From: Debaryomyces hansenii CBS767
Lineage: Eukaryota; Ascomycota; Pichiomycetes; Serinales; Debaryomycetaceae
Direction: 5' to 3'
DNA length: 64,000 bases
NCBI RefSeq assembly: GCF_000006445.2
Contig: NC_006045.2
Location: 1,178,001 to 1,242,000 of the forward strand
The notes under the pieces were generated by a model. The model searched no databases. It saw nothing but the letters and a program-made list of their open reading frames with translations, and was not told where the DNA came from. The position numbers were made by a program, and so were the translations under genes. Each line of letters starts with the position of its first letter. The first letter of the stretch is position 1. Positions 28,406 to 38,700 of the stretch are shown here, one piece after another.

Positions 28406-29371
28406 TCACTTGTATTGATCCCAAAATTTTGACTTATCTAGCTTCAGAACTAACTCACGTTTAGTAACCGTCTTCATATTTTCATCCAAATCCAAATAAT
28501 AGATGTAGTCTAGATTGAGTACATCCCTAGCATATTCCCAAGCTTTATGAAAATTCAAACCAACTTGTGCTATCGAGTGTGAGTCGTCAGAAAGACAAAA
28601 TTTACCATTTCCATACTTCAATATGGCACCACACATGTCCTTTTTAGGATAAGGAGATGACCATCCTTTTCGAATGGCTGCTGAGTTTAATTCAAATAAA
28701 CCACCATAGTCATTGATGAATTTAACATTCCGAGTTATTGATTCCCATACATCTGGCCAATCGCTTTCAATATTGATATCCTTGAGAGGTTTATTTGTGG
28801 TTTCATCAATTTCATCTGTAGGCTCAAAAAGACGAATCAAATCAAAATGACCTACCACTGGTGGTTTTAGTGTCAGAACAACATTGTACTGGAGGTCAAA
28901 ATAAGCTTTATACAAAGATCTTGTTGTCTTATCTAGTGTCGAGTCTCGAGCTTCCTTCCACAACTCTGATGAAAAATCAATTGGTATTTGGTTGACATAA
29001 TGGACAGATCCCACTGACATGTTCACATACGGATTCTCCTTTATAATCGTTTTGGAACTATACTCAATATGCGATTCATCTATGCCTTCGACTTCAAACC
29101 CAATTAATATCTTCATGCGACCTTCTGCATTATACTTGTCCTGTAATTTCTTAGCATGTTCCAAATAACGTTTAAAATCATCATCTAATTCTCTAATAGA
29201 GTAATTTTTCTCTATCTCTTCTGGATAAAGAAATTTATTTTCCAACCGGGGCATATGTTCTGTAAGACAAAAATGGGTAAACCCCATCGATTGAGCTTTG
29301 CGGACTATGGATTCTAAATCATCTGCTGCGTGTGATACATATGTACCACTATGTGAATGATGGGAATGCAT
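28406..29371 (-). CDS. HIS2: Histidinol-phosphatase
   Basis: Removes phosphate from histidinol phosphate, the eighth step of histidine synthesis. The 321-residue PHP-domain protein starts with a metal-binding His cluster (MHSHHSHSG) and has the other PHP ligands in FCLTEHMPR near 40, GFEVEG near 100, MSVGSVHYV near 130, VVGHFDLIR near 184, and CLSDDSHS near 260. Length fits S. cerevisiae His2 (335). The start is at the first ATG, needed to keep the His motif. Its ATG is 149 bases from the divergent SLM5. Confidence 0.93.
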   Translation of the reverse strand: MHSHHSHSGTYVSHAADDLESIVRKAQSMGFTHFCLTEHMPRLENKFLYPEEIEKNYSIRELDDDFKRYLEHAKKLQDKYNAEGRMKILIGFEVEGIDESHIEYSSKTIIKENPYVNMSVGSVHYVNQIPIDFSSELWKEARDSTLDKTTRSLYKAYFDLQYNVVLTLKPPVVGHFDLIRLFEPTDEIDETTNKPLKDINIESDWPDVWESITRNVKFINDYGGLFELNSAAIRKGWSSPYPKKDMCGAILKYGNGKFCLSDDSHSIAQVGLNFHKAWEYARDVLNLDYIYYLDLDENMKTVTKRELVLKLDKSKFWDQYK

Positions 29372-29520
29372 GTCTTTGGATGGCTATGGAATAGAATATT
29401 GCAACATTCTTTATCATGTTAATGGTTATAGAAATGGCCACCATATACAGGATAATGTATTAAGACCAGAAATTTTTCAGTTCAACCAGATAAGTATTTT
29501 ACCAACCGTCACTAGGTGGG

Positions 29521-31047
29521 ATGAGGATACTTAATGCAAGCTATAGTCGGATGCCATCAAGATGTGCATCGTTAAATTTTAGGTCTTATTTTAGTAGCTT
29601 AAAACCTACCATTAAAGACTTATTCATATCACCTCCCAGTATAGAGTCCACTATATCAACGCAAGGACACATTAAATCTATCCGTCAGTTTAAGAATATA
29701 GGTTTCATTGACCTATCAGATGGAACTACATTTCACAACTTAAGTGTTGTTCTACAAGACCCAGAATCAACGCTTTCTGAATTGCATTTGAAAGTGGGCC
29801 AAAGCATCAATGTCGCTGGAAAATGGATTGCATCGAAAGGAACCCAAAAATATGAACTTTTATACAATCCTGAAGCAAATGACCATAACCTTCAAGTTAT
29901 TGGAGATGTAGAGGATGCATATCCCATTCAAAAGAAATCGCAAACGTACCAATTCTTGAGAGGATTGCCAACTTTAAGACATAGAACTGCATCATTAGCA
30001 TCTATGTTACGATTCAGATCATTTATGGAAACTAAACTAATGGAATTTTTCAATAGTCAGAATTTTACAAAGACAACACCACCGTTGATTACTAGTTCTG
30101 ATTGTGAAGGAGCCGGTGAACAATTCAAAGTCGAGCAGTTGCATAAAAAAGAAGTCGTTGTTGATGGTGCTGTTCAGGAGGAGCATTTCTTTGGGAAACC
30201 AGCCTTCTTGACCGTTTCCACTCAACTTCATCTTGAAGTATTGACGTTATCTTTGAATAGAGCTTGGACTTTGACCCCGTGTTTCAGAGCAGAGGATTCT
30301 AATACAAATCGTCATCTAAGCGAATTCTGGATGCTAGAGGCAGAAATATGCTACATCGACCATGTTAGCCAATTAACTGACTTTACAGAGGACATGATAA
30401 GATATGTCACTGGTGCATTGAAGTCCGAAGCTATAAATGAACAATCTAGTGGCCATTCGACTGATTTACTAAGTTCCAGGTTCAAGAAAGAGGAACTCGA
30501 AACCTTGAAAAACAGGTGGGAAACCATTATGGCACCTCAAAAATGGCCTTCTGTAACGTATTCTGAGGCCATTGATATCATTAACAAGGTCAAAAATAAG
30601 AATAAGCTGAAAAATCGCTTAACTTGGGGCGACGATATCCAGACTGAACACGAAAAATGGCTTGCTGGTACGCATTTCCAGTCTCCTGTCTTTATTACAG
30701 ACTACCCAAGATCTCAAAAGCCGTTTTACATGCCCAAGTCTCATTCAAGTGTGTACAACCCGGAAAGGCCCACTGTTGCGTGCTATGACTTGATTTTACC
30801 AGAAATAGGGGAGCTAGTAGGTGGTTCAATGAGAGAACATGACTACGAGAACCTAGTACAAGAAATGACAAGAAGAAATATGAACCTAAAGGAGATGGAC
30901 TGGTATTTATCAACCAGACTTAATGGAACAGTTCCGCATGGTGGTTTCGGTATGGGCTTTGAGAGATTACTTTCCTACATTGGTGCAATGGAGAACGTTA
31001 AGGATGTCATCCCCTTTCCTCGTGTTCCCCAATCATGTACCTGTTAA
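29521..31047 (+). CDS. SLM5: Mitochondrial asparaginyl-tRNA synthetase
   Basis: Charges mitochondrial tRNA-Asn. The 508-residue class IIb enzyme has a basic, Ser/Arg-rich presequence without acidic residues over about 1-28 (ASYSRMPSRCASLNFRSYF), then an OB fold (TQGHIKSIRQFKNIGFIDLSDG), the STQLHLEVL block, motif 2 (CFRAEDSNTNRHLSEFWMLEAEI) and motif 3 (HGGFGMGFERLLSYI). It ends in the family tail PRVPQSCTC. An internal ATG at 29551 could give a form with a shorter presequence. The window thus has both the cytosolic (DED81) and mitochondrial AsnRS genes. Confidence 0.93.
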   Translation: MRILNASYSRMPSRCASLNFRSYFSSLKPTIKDLFISPPSIESTISTQGHIKSIRQFKNIGFIDLSDGTTFHNLSVVLQDPESTLSELHLKVGQSINVAGKWIASKGTQKYELLYNPEANDHNLQVIGDVEDAYPIQKKSQTYQFLRGLPTLRHRTASLASMLRFRSFMETKLMEFFNSQNFTKTTPPLITSSDCEGAGEQFKVEQLHKKEVVVDGAVQEEHFFGKPAFLTVSTQLHLEVLTLSLNRAWTLTPCFRAEDSNTNRHLSEFWMLEAEICYIDHVSQLTDFTEDMIRYVTGALKSEAINEQSSGHSTDLLSSRFKKEELETLKNRWETIMAPQKWPSVTYSEAIDIINKVKNKNKLKNRLTWGDDIQTEHEKWLAGTHFQSPVFITDYPRSQKPFYMPKSHSSVYNPERPTVACYDLILPEIGELVGGSMREHDYENLVQEMTRRNMNLKEMDWYLSTRLNGTVPHGGFGMGFERLLSYIGAMENVKDVIPFPRVPQSCTC

Positions 31048-31243
31048 TAGCTATCAGCAAATAGATCTACTTGTATATACCATATAGACTGATTATATAA
31101 TATGGGACATAAATCAAGACCTGCATATATTCTTGCCTTCAAAATTTTTGCGTTCTCGTCGAGCCTACTAAAGCAATACTAACAGTTTCATTTAACGTTA
31201 TCTTTAAGATATATTTCAATAAATAAAATAGATATTAGTTAAA

Positions 31244-31598
31244 ATGGACCAATTAAATGTTAAGGAACAACAAGATTTTCAACAAATCGTTGAACAAAAG
31301 CAAATGAAGGACTTTATGAGATTATACTCAAACTTAGTCTCCAAATGTTTCGATGACTGTGTCAACGACTTTACATCTAACAACTTGACCACCAAGGAAA
31401 CTGGTTGTATCACCAAATGTTCTGAAAAGTTCTTGAAACACAGTGAAAGAGTTGGCCAAAGATTCCAAGAGCAAAAGTAAGTAATTTTTCAAGTCGAAAT
31501 TATAGGATAAGATATGGAGATGCCATCTCGTAATTTTTCAGAGACGAATACTAACCCATTTTAGTGCCTTATTGATGCAAAATATGCAAAAACGTTAG
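31244..31598 (+). CDS. TIM9: Mitochondrial intermembrane-space chaperone Tim9, one 3'-terminal intron
   Basis: Small Tim protein that escorts hydrophobic precursors with Tim10 to the inner membrane. The CDS joins 31244-31476 and 31565-31598, giving 88 residues (S. cerevisiae 87). The twin CX3C motifs are KCFDDC and GCITKC. The 88-bp intron has GTAAGT, a perfect TACTAAC (31549-31555) and TTTTAG. Splicing turns the apparent stop into QEQNALLM..., restoring the QEQNA seen in S. cerevisiae Tim9. Unspliced RNA would stop at the TAA inside the 5' splice site after 78 residues, with both CX3C motifs still encoded. Confidence 0.92.
31477..31564 (+). other. TIM9 intron, 88 bp
   Basis: 5' splice site GTAAGT at 31477-31482, branch site TACTAAC at 31549-31555, 3' splice site TTTTAG ending at 31564. 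The TAA of the 5' site (31478-31480) is in frame with exon 1. Confidence 0.9.
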
Positions 31599-31909
31599 TG
31601 ATGGTTTGTGTTTGTTTGGGCATAAAGCCCATTATGAAAATAAAGACAGATTTCATGTAGATGAAGTCACATAACGAACTTTTTCTTCCTGTTCTTTCAA
31701 GTAATGAATGGAACACTCTTTATACTTATTGTACATATTTAGTCTTGACATAATACAAATGTTATTCTGGTTATCAATGAATCGATTATAGAGTCTGTAA
31801 TGTAGGAACTACTTATTAAGTATTAGAATGCTATTACACAAAATTAATTTTCATTTAATTCATTAATCAAAGCATACGAAGTAAACACGGCTACATACCA
31901 ATACATATA
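31599..31909. other. Intergenic region TIM9 to bromodomain gene
   Basis: AT-rich sequence with no ORF or RNA gene that I can see. It should hold the TIM9 3' UTR and the promoter of the next gene. Confidence 0.5.
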
Positions 31910-33598
31910 ATGGCTGCTATAGAATCACTTGATAAAGATCTTGTACTGATAATTATAGCATCCACTATCAACAGCTCTGTTAAACAGTTGAAGGATCTTA
32001 CAGGCCAATCAACCGTTGAATTAAGCTTAGATGCCTTTTTGGCAAAAATGAATGGTTTGATTGTGGACTATACTGAAGCATTCAATCAGGCTCCGGTAGA
32101 TTACAAGGTAGATAAATTAACATTTGCTACATTAATAAAAGAAAGAAAGTTTGCAGACTTTGTTGAAGTATCAGGCAACATATTAAAAATCGAAACAAAT
32201 GCTAAAGCATTTCAAGCCATATTGAGCAATATAGCAGTGACGTCTACATTGAACTATGCTAAGCTTCTTATTAAAAACATTGATGACTTAGGTATTATAT
32301 ATAGAAGCTCGATGGATAAAACTGGTGCTGTAGGGTCAGAAAAAGGTGAAAATGACAATGCTCTACAAGATACAAATATAGAGAAGTATACCATAGAGGA
32401 AGAAATCGGAAGTGGTGAAGTTCAAGAAGATACTGAAAGTAATGAAGAAACAAAGCAAGAAGGTGAAGTTCAAAAGGCTTATGAGCAAGATATAGAAGCG
32501 GAAGATGATCAAGAAGAAGATAAAATTGGATTAGACGTAGAAGTAGAGCATGACCATAATGAAAAAGACATTGAAGACATAGAAGAGCACGAGAATAATG
32601 AATTGGATAAAGAGGAAACAGAAAATATAGAACTCGGAGAACAAGGAGACAACATAGAAGAAGAACAAGTTGAAAACAAAGATGAAAATCCAGACGAGCC
32701 AGAAGACAAAGAACAAGAAGAAGACAAAGAACAAAAAGAACAAGAAGAACTAGAAGAAGACAAAGAACAAGAAGAACAAGAAGAACAAGAAGAACAAGAA
32801 GAACAAGAAGAACAAGAAGAACAAGAAGAACAAGAAGAACAAAAAGAACAAAAAGAACAAGAAGAACAAAAAGAAAAAGAAGAAGCAAAAGATGAAGCAA
32901 AAGATGAACAAGAAGTGGACGAACAAGAAGATCAAGCAGTAGAAGGTCAAGAAGAACAAAAAGAAGAACTAAAAGAAGAGCCAAAGGAGCAAGAAGATCA
33001 CGAAGTACATGAAGAAGAAGAACAAGATGAAGAGAAATTGGAATTGAACTTGGAAGAGGAACAAGATCAACAAGTAGATAAAGATGCAAAGAAAGTCAAA
33101 GGTGAGCAAGGCAATGCTACTCCAGTTGAGTCCAAAAATAATGTTCAAACTCCCGAACCTAAATCATCTGATGGTAGTATTAAAGAAGAATTACGTTCTC
33201 AGTCATCTAGAAAGCGTTCCCGATCATTGTCAGTATCTACTCCTCAACAACATAAAAGGTTCCAACATATTGCTGTTAATTTGATAAATAACATACAGGC
33301 CCATAGATTTTCATCCCCTTTCTTGCAAGCAGTTAATACCAAAGAGGCACCAGATTATCATGAGGTAATTTATGAACCAAAAGACTTGAAAAACATTTTA
33401 AAGTCAATTAAGCTGAAGAACGATCCACCAGAATATCAACTGATCAAACAATTAAAAAGAGATATTATGTTAATGTTAGCTAATTGTATTATGTATAATA
33501 AGTCTGACACAGATTTGGTTCAATTAACCAAAAGCATGAAGAATGACGTGAATAATATATTCAAATTATTCGAAGAGGCTGAACTGGATACTAAATAA
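31910..33598 (+). CDS. Bromodomain protein with long Glu/Gln repeat (Brd8/Bdc1-like)
   Basis: Probably a chromatin protein that reads acetyl-lysine. The 562 residues fall into three parts. A helical N-terminal domain (1-145; DKDLVLIIIASTINSS) comes first. A highly acidic Glu/Gln/Lys region (about 145-405) follows, including a run of EEQ units at 32768-32840. A C-terminal bromodomain (about 440-560) ends the protein, with PDYHEVIYEPKDLKNI, then DIMLMLANCIMYNKSD, where the Asn of the YN pair is the acetyl-lysine contact. One C-terminal bromodomain after a charged region resembles Brd8/Bdc1 of NuA4-type complexes, but the complex is inference. A nuclear-localisation-like RKRSRS precedes the bromodomain. 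Confidence 0.8.
   Translation: MAAIESLDKDLVLIIIASTINSSVKQLKDLTGQSTVELSLDAFLAKMNGLIVDYTEAFNQAPVDYKVDKLTFATLIKERKFADFVEVSGNILKIETNAKAFQAILSNIAVTSTLNYAKLLIKNIDDLGIIYRSSMDKTGAVGSEKGENDNALQDTNIEKYTIEEEIGSGEVQEDTESNEETKQEGEVQKAYEQDIEAEDDQEEDKIGLDVEVEHDHNEKDIEDIEEHENNELDKEETENIELGEQGDNIEEEQVENKDENPDEPEDKEQEEDKEQKEQEELEEDKEQEEQEEQEEQEEQEEQEEQEEQEEQKEQKEQEEQKEKEEAKDEAKDEQEVDEQEDQAVEGQEEQKEELKEEPKEQEDHEVHEEEEQDEEKLELNLEEEQDQQVDKDAKKVKGEQGNATPVESKNNVQTPEPKSSDGSIKEELRSQSSRKRSRSLSVSTPQQHKRFQHIAVNLINNIQAHRFSSPFLQAVNTKEAPDYHEVIYEPKDLKNILKSIKLKNDPPEYQLIKQLKRDIMLMLANCIMYNKSDTDLVQLTKSMKNDVNNIFKLFEEAELDTK
32760..32890 (+). repeat. GAACAAGAA tandem repeat in the bromodomain gene
   Basis: About nine consecutive near-perfect 9-base units encoding Glu-Glu-Gln run from about 32768, decaying into Glu/Lys/Gln variants. 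Such in-frame repeats vary in copy number by slippage. Long antisense ORFs here (phenylalanine- and leucine-rich) are by-products of the repeat. Confidence 0.85.
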
Positions 33599-33618
33599 TT
33601 TCATTTCTTGATTAAATA

Positions 33619-33622
33619 TATG

Positions 33623-33658
<36 letters not shown>

Positions 33659-33671
33659 GATAATAATAATA
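33619..33671. repeat. TAA/AAT trinucleotide microsatellite
   Basis: About ten AAT units between the convergent ends of the bromodomain gene and the FEN2-like gene. Noncoding and probably length-variable. Confidence 0.8.
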
Positions 33672-33697
33672 TAATCAAACATTATTGCAAATGTTTA

Positions 33698-35128
33698 TCA
33701 TAATTCAATCTTGGTATATATCAGCGAGTTTTCTGGTTCTTCAATAATATCTTTATTAATTATGACCGTGTCTAATACGGAATACTTCCTTTCCCTCAAC
33801 TGAAGATATCTTATAAGAAGCACGACCACTACGCTGCTAATACAGGTTGCCAACATTGCCCAACATCCTTTTCTAAATTTTGGAGCATCAGTTGCAACAT
33901 AAAATAAAAGCGACCACCAAGCATTAACTGCATTACTAAACATATTCATAGATCCTAATACAATTGATCTTTCTTCTAAATCATCTTGGCAAACAATATT
34001 AGCCCACGCAAAGAAAGTTGCTTGCCCCGCGTATGAAATGCCAGAAATATAATGAGCTGCAAAAACATAGCTGGCAGATAACGGTCTTAATATAAGTAGA
34101 ATAGTCGAAATAACCATACTTATTGCAATCACTATTCCAATTCTCCAATGATATCGTGCATGTGTACCATCAATATAAACTGCAAATGCAAATGTCGCAA
34201 GTACACCTATAGCATACACACCCATGGGGTAATGGTTTCTATGAGGAACAGTATAGTTAAAATATTGCAACCAAATTGCAAAAAGTGAATTACTACCAAA
34301 TGACTCGTTTTCACCCCCTAATATCCATAACATGGAAAACAGCCACCAGTGCCATCTTCCTAATACCCTCTTAAATATGGACCAATCGAGCTTTGTGTGA
34401 GGTCTTTGGTGTACTCTCAGTTTAGCTAATTGAACTTCTTTTTCATTGAAGTAAAATGCTTTGCTAGTCTCAGGTGTATCGGGAAAAAATATGAACCCGT
34501 ATATAGCTATGGGAATTGTTATAATAAAGTCAATAATAAATAGCCATCTCCAGCCAGCTATACCATTAAGATCATGCATATTTGTGTAAATGGCACTTTG
34601 CATCGTACTGGAAAATATATTGCCTATTAGTCCTGCGGAGGTGAATATAGCACTTCTCTTCGTGAGTTCCTCTTCTTTATACCAAGACCCTAGAATTAGG
34701 TGAACCCCAACAAAAGTCGAGCTTTCAAATGCTCCTTGAAAAAATCGAATTGCATATATTTGCCGGTAAGAGGTCACCTTGTATATACCCAAAGTTAATA
34801 AGCCCCATGCGATTGCGCAGAATGTCAACCAATACCGAGGCCTTATTCTCAACAAGATCAAGTTATTTGGTATTAAAAATACAATGTATCCAATATTAAA
34901 ACATGTATTTATTATATTGAATTCGTTTCCTTCCATTTTCAAATCTTCTTTCATACCCGAAACATATGCGTTGGAAATATTCAATCTGTCAACGTAATTC
35001 ACCCAGTATAATAGACAGGCAAATGATAACACAAACCAATCAATTTTGACTAGTAATCTTGCTTCCTCAGGATCATCGGGTGTCTTACCCCAGAGTACAA
35101 TTTTCACTTTTCGAAGTATTGAACTCAT
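33698..35128 (-). CDS. FEN2: Pantothenate transporter-like protein (FEN2 type, Dal5/ACS family of MFS)
   Basis: Likely imports pantothenate, the precursor of coenzyme A, by proton symport at the plasma membrane. The 476-residue protein has about 12 membrane segments and matches S. cerevisiae Fen2 block for block: WVNYVDRLNISNAY, SGMKEDLKM, FFQGAFESSTFVG, LGSWYKEEEL, GWRWLFIIDF, IYGFIFFPDTPE, GRWHWWLFSMLWILGGEN, SGISYAGQATFFAWANI and MFSNAVNAWWSLLF. I use the ATG at 35128; the codon before it is TTG. Close Dal5-family relatives carry other anions, so the substrate is inferred from the Fen2 match. SLM5 and FEN2 are also near each other on S. cerevisiae chromosome III. Confidence 0.87.
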   Translation of the reverse strand: MSSILRKVKIVLWGKTPDDPEEARLLVKIDWFVLSFACLLYWVNYVDRLNISNAYVSGMKEDLKMEGNEFNIINTCFNIGYIVFLIPNNLILLRIRPRYWLTFCAIAWGLLTLGIYKVTSYRQIYAIRFFQGAFESSTFVGVHLILGSWYKEEELTKRSAIFTSAGLIGNIFSSTMQSAIYTNMHDLNGIAGWRWLFIIDFIITIPIAIYGFIFFPDTPETSKAFYFNEKEVQLAKLRVHQRPHTKLDWSIFKRVLGRWHWWLFSMLWILGGENESFGSNSLFAIWLQYFNYTVPHRNHYPMGVYAIGVLATFAFAVYIDGTHARYHWRIGIVIAISMVISTILLILRPLSASYVFAAHYISGISYAGQATFFAWANIVCQDDLEERSIVLGSMNMFSNAVNAWWSLLFYVATDAPKFRKGCWAMLATCISSVVVVLLIRYLQLRERKYSVLDTVIINKDIIEEPENSLIYTKIEL

Positions 35129-35738
35129 CAAAAATGGCTCACTAATAAATAAATGTCTTTCTTGTTTGCGAATATTAGTTACTAGGTTGCTATATCATTA
35201 CTAGTTATGACTACACTGAAGGATGCAAACCTTTATTTACCTCTATTTCTAATCTTGATAAAAATCTATCAAATTTTTTTTTATGCGGCGCTCGTATACT
35301 ACTCAGATACTTGTTAGACCTTGAACATAATGACATGAGGTTTCAACATTATCTTATACGCTTAAATGAACTACTCGAATATCGTACACATTAGAATAGT
35401 TGATTTCCTAAGACTGTAGAAAATTTGAATTGTATGACCCAAATGAACTTCGTGGCTTGCATGAGTGATATCTTTAGTTTCCCTGAAGGTTTAAAGAAGT
35501 GTTTTACAAATTCAATAAGATATCCTTTAATCTGAGACTTCCTTTACAGTATTTCCCTTACGTAAATATGTATTCAAGGGTATTCATATGTCTTACATAT
35601 TTATCGATGCCTGAAATTTTTCGAATCTCACTACTGCAACTTTTTTCAAAAAGCCTAAGACATCTAGTATAGCTGTTTTCTTGACATACTTTAAAAATTC
35701 TATTCAAAACGAAGAACATTAGTAGAGGATTTTGCAAA
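35129..35738. other. Intergenic region between divergent transporter and protease genes
   Basis: About 600 bases of AT-rich promoter-type DNA. A 62-codon minus-strand ORF at 35558-35749 overlaps the next gene's start and looks random. No RNA gene seen. Confidence 0.45.
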
Positions 35739-38700
35739 ATGGTGTCCACTATACTGCAATCCCATTTTGTTAAACAAACATCGTTCAGTGTAGAATATGC
35801 ACCAGCTCATATTACTAAATGGAGATCAGAAAGAACAGGATTACAGGTAACTTATATTGATCAGCCGTCACCAGTGGTAAATGGTTATTTTGCCGTTGCT
35901 ACAGAAATCTCAGACAACTCAGGGTGTCCTCATACTTTGGAACATTTGATTTTTATGGGTTCCAAGAAATTTCCATACAAAGGTTTGTTAGATAACCTTG
36001 GTAATAGGTTTTTCTCTTCTACTAATGCTTGGACAGCAGTGGACCAAACGGTGTATACTTTAACTACTGCAGGCTGGGAAGGGTTTAAAACGTTGCTTCC
36101 TATCTATTTGGACCATTTGTTTAACCCTACTTTAACAGATGAAGCCTGCTTAACCGAGGTGTACCATATTGACGGAAGCGGTAAAGAAAAAGGTGTTGTT
36201 TTCAGTGAGATGCAAGGAATTGAAAGTCAATCATGGTTTATCTCATTTTTAAAAATGCAACAGACCTTGTATGCTAAAGATTCGGGATACTCGTCGGAAA
36301 CAGGTGGGTTGATGTCTGAGTTACGCCATCTTACGAATGATCAAATCAAGGAATTTCATAAATCGATGTATAGACCGGATAATTTATGTGTTGTTATTAC
36401 CGGTTCAGTCGATGAATCAGAATTATTACGTATAATGGAGGATTTTGACAATGAATTATCCCCATTGCCATCAGTACCAAATAAGAGGCCATTTGTTGAC
36501 TCAAAGCACGACTTCCCCTTAACAGAAACTATCATTAACGAAGTAGAATTTCCTGATAAAGATGAATCCATGGGAGAATTGTTAATCGCGTGGATTGGAC
36601 CAACGGCAGACGAGACTGTTCTCAATGTTGCCTTAGATATGGTGGGATCATTTTTCACTGACAGTGCCATTTCTTTATTCAACAAGCACTTAGTTGAAAT
36701 AGAAAATCCTATGGCTACAGAAATTGATTACAGCACAGATGATTATATCAGAACTGGGTTGAACTTTACTGTTAGCGGAATCCCTACTGATAGGTTATAT
36801 GAGGTCGATCTTAAAATCAAAGAATTAATTAAAACTCAAACTGATCCAAAAACTTTAGACTTAGATTATTTGAAGCAAATCTTGAACCAACAAAAACTAA
36901 AGTTTATATTTACTACAGAAAAGTCCCCAAGCACTTTCTCGAATATTGCAATTTCGGAATTCATTTACGGCAAGACTGATGGTTCTGATTTGAGTAAATG
37001 GTGTAAAGATTTAAGAGAATATGAGATATTAGAAGGTTGGACTGCAGACCAATGGTGTACATTAATTAAGACATACTTCGTGGAGAACAAGTCGGCAACT
37101 ATCTTAGGTAGACCTTCAGCAAGATTGAACACGTTACAAAAGCGTGAAAATAAGGAACTTTTGAAATCAATTAGAGAGAAGTATGGTAAGGATGGGTTGA
37201 AAGAATTGACTGATAATTTAGAAAAAGCTCAGGAAATAAACGATACGCCTATCCCTGACTCTATCTTAACCCAATTTGGTAAACCTGACCCATCAAAAAT
37301 TTCCTTTATTGAAACTAACTCGTATAAAAGTGGTTCCAATAATATTGAAACAGATTATATTAAAGAAAATTCTTTCGATAAATTATTGAAGAAAGATTGT
37401 CCAGAAAATTTTCCTATGTTTTTCCACCTTGAAGACTTTAAATCCCAATTCACGACTATAAACTTAGTTATGTCTTCAACTAAAGCTGACCCAGCGTTGT
37501 TGCGTTACATGTCAATTTTGGAGGAAATATTCTCATTTCCAATCAAATTACCATCAGGCGAATATATTCCTTATGAAGAAGTCATTTCTAAAATCAATGA
37601 CGATTTGATCGAATACCAATTAGATAATGGTTTTGACAGTCAATTTTTAGAATTAATCAACGTTAAGGTCAAATTCGAAACAAAGAATTATAACAAGGCA
37701 ATTGAATGGTTATTATACGTTTTAAAGTATTCTGTTATTGAACAATCTAGAATTAAGATTATTATCGAAAAAATTATCAACTCTTTACCAGACAAGAAAA
37801 GAAATGGCGAATTGATGATGTATTCTTCTCAATACAGAACATTATTTAATGACTCTACATTAAGGAAGGCCCAAGATTGTCTTAATACAGAAGAATTTTA
37901 TAAGGACTTACTTCAGAAGATTAATGATGGAAGCTTTCATGAAATCGAGCAGGATTTGAACAACCTAAAGAATCAACTTTTCAATTTGAATAATTTCAAG
38001 ATATTTGTTGTTGGTAATTCCAGTTCGTTATCGACACCGATTTCCTCATGGACTGAATTTGCTAATGATTTTAAGGACAACAACAAGTACGTGTTAGAAC
38101 CTTTTGAAAAGATGCCTCGCTCATTCCAATTCAAATCTGATATTGGTGTGAAATGTTCAGAAGACGCCTTTATAGTCACCACTCCAGCTACTGAATCAAC
38201 TCATTTAATTTCATCAACACCAATTCCAACTGATTACTTGGACAAGGATATTTTCAAAATAGCTTTGGCAAGTGAATTTTTAACTGCGGTAGAAGGTCCT
38301 TTCTGGAGGGGTATCCGTGGTGTAGGTTTAGCATACGGTGCTAGTATTCGTCGTAATATTGAAACGGGTTACTTGAACTTTTCGATTTACAGAGGTGCCG
38401 ATGCTGAACAGGCATGGCTTACCGGTAAAAAGATTATTGACGATTATAGTAATGGTACTTTGAAATTCGATACTGTTAGTATTGAAAATGCAGTTGCAGC
38501 GATTGTGAATGAGTTAGCAAATGGTGAATCCAATAATTATGATTCCGCCAATTGCAAAATTTCTGATAATCTTTTCAAGGGAAGAGGACCAAATTACGGT
38601 ACCCTTTTCTTGAAGGAGTTAAACATGTTGACTGCAGATGACTTAGTATATACTACAAAGAAATACTTCCAACCTTTGTTTGATGCTAAACATTCCGTTT

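Noticed and set aside
32295..33089. Long minus-strand Leu-rich ORF, 264 codons
   Set aside because: Antisense of the Glu/Gln repeat; GAA/CAA codons read as TTC/TTG on the other strand. No independent gene features.
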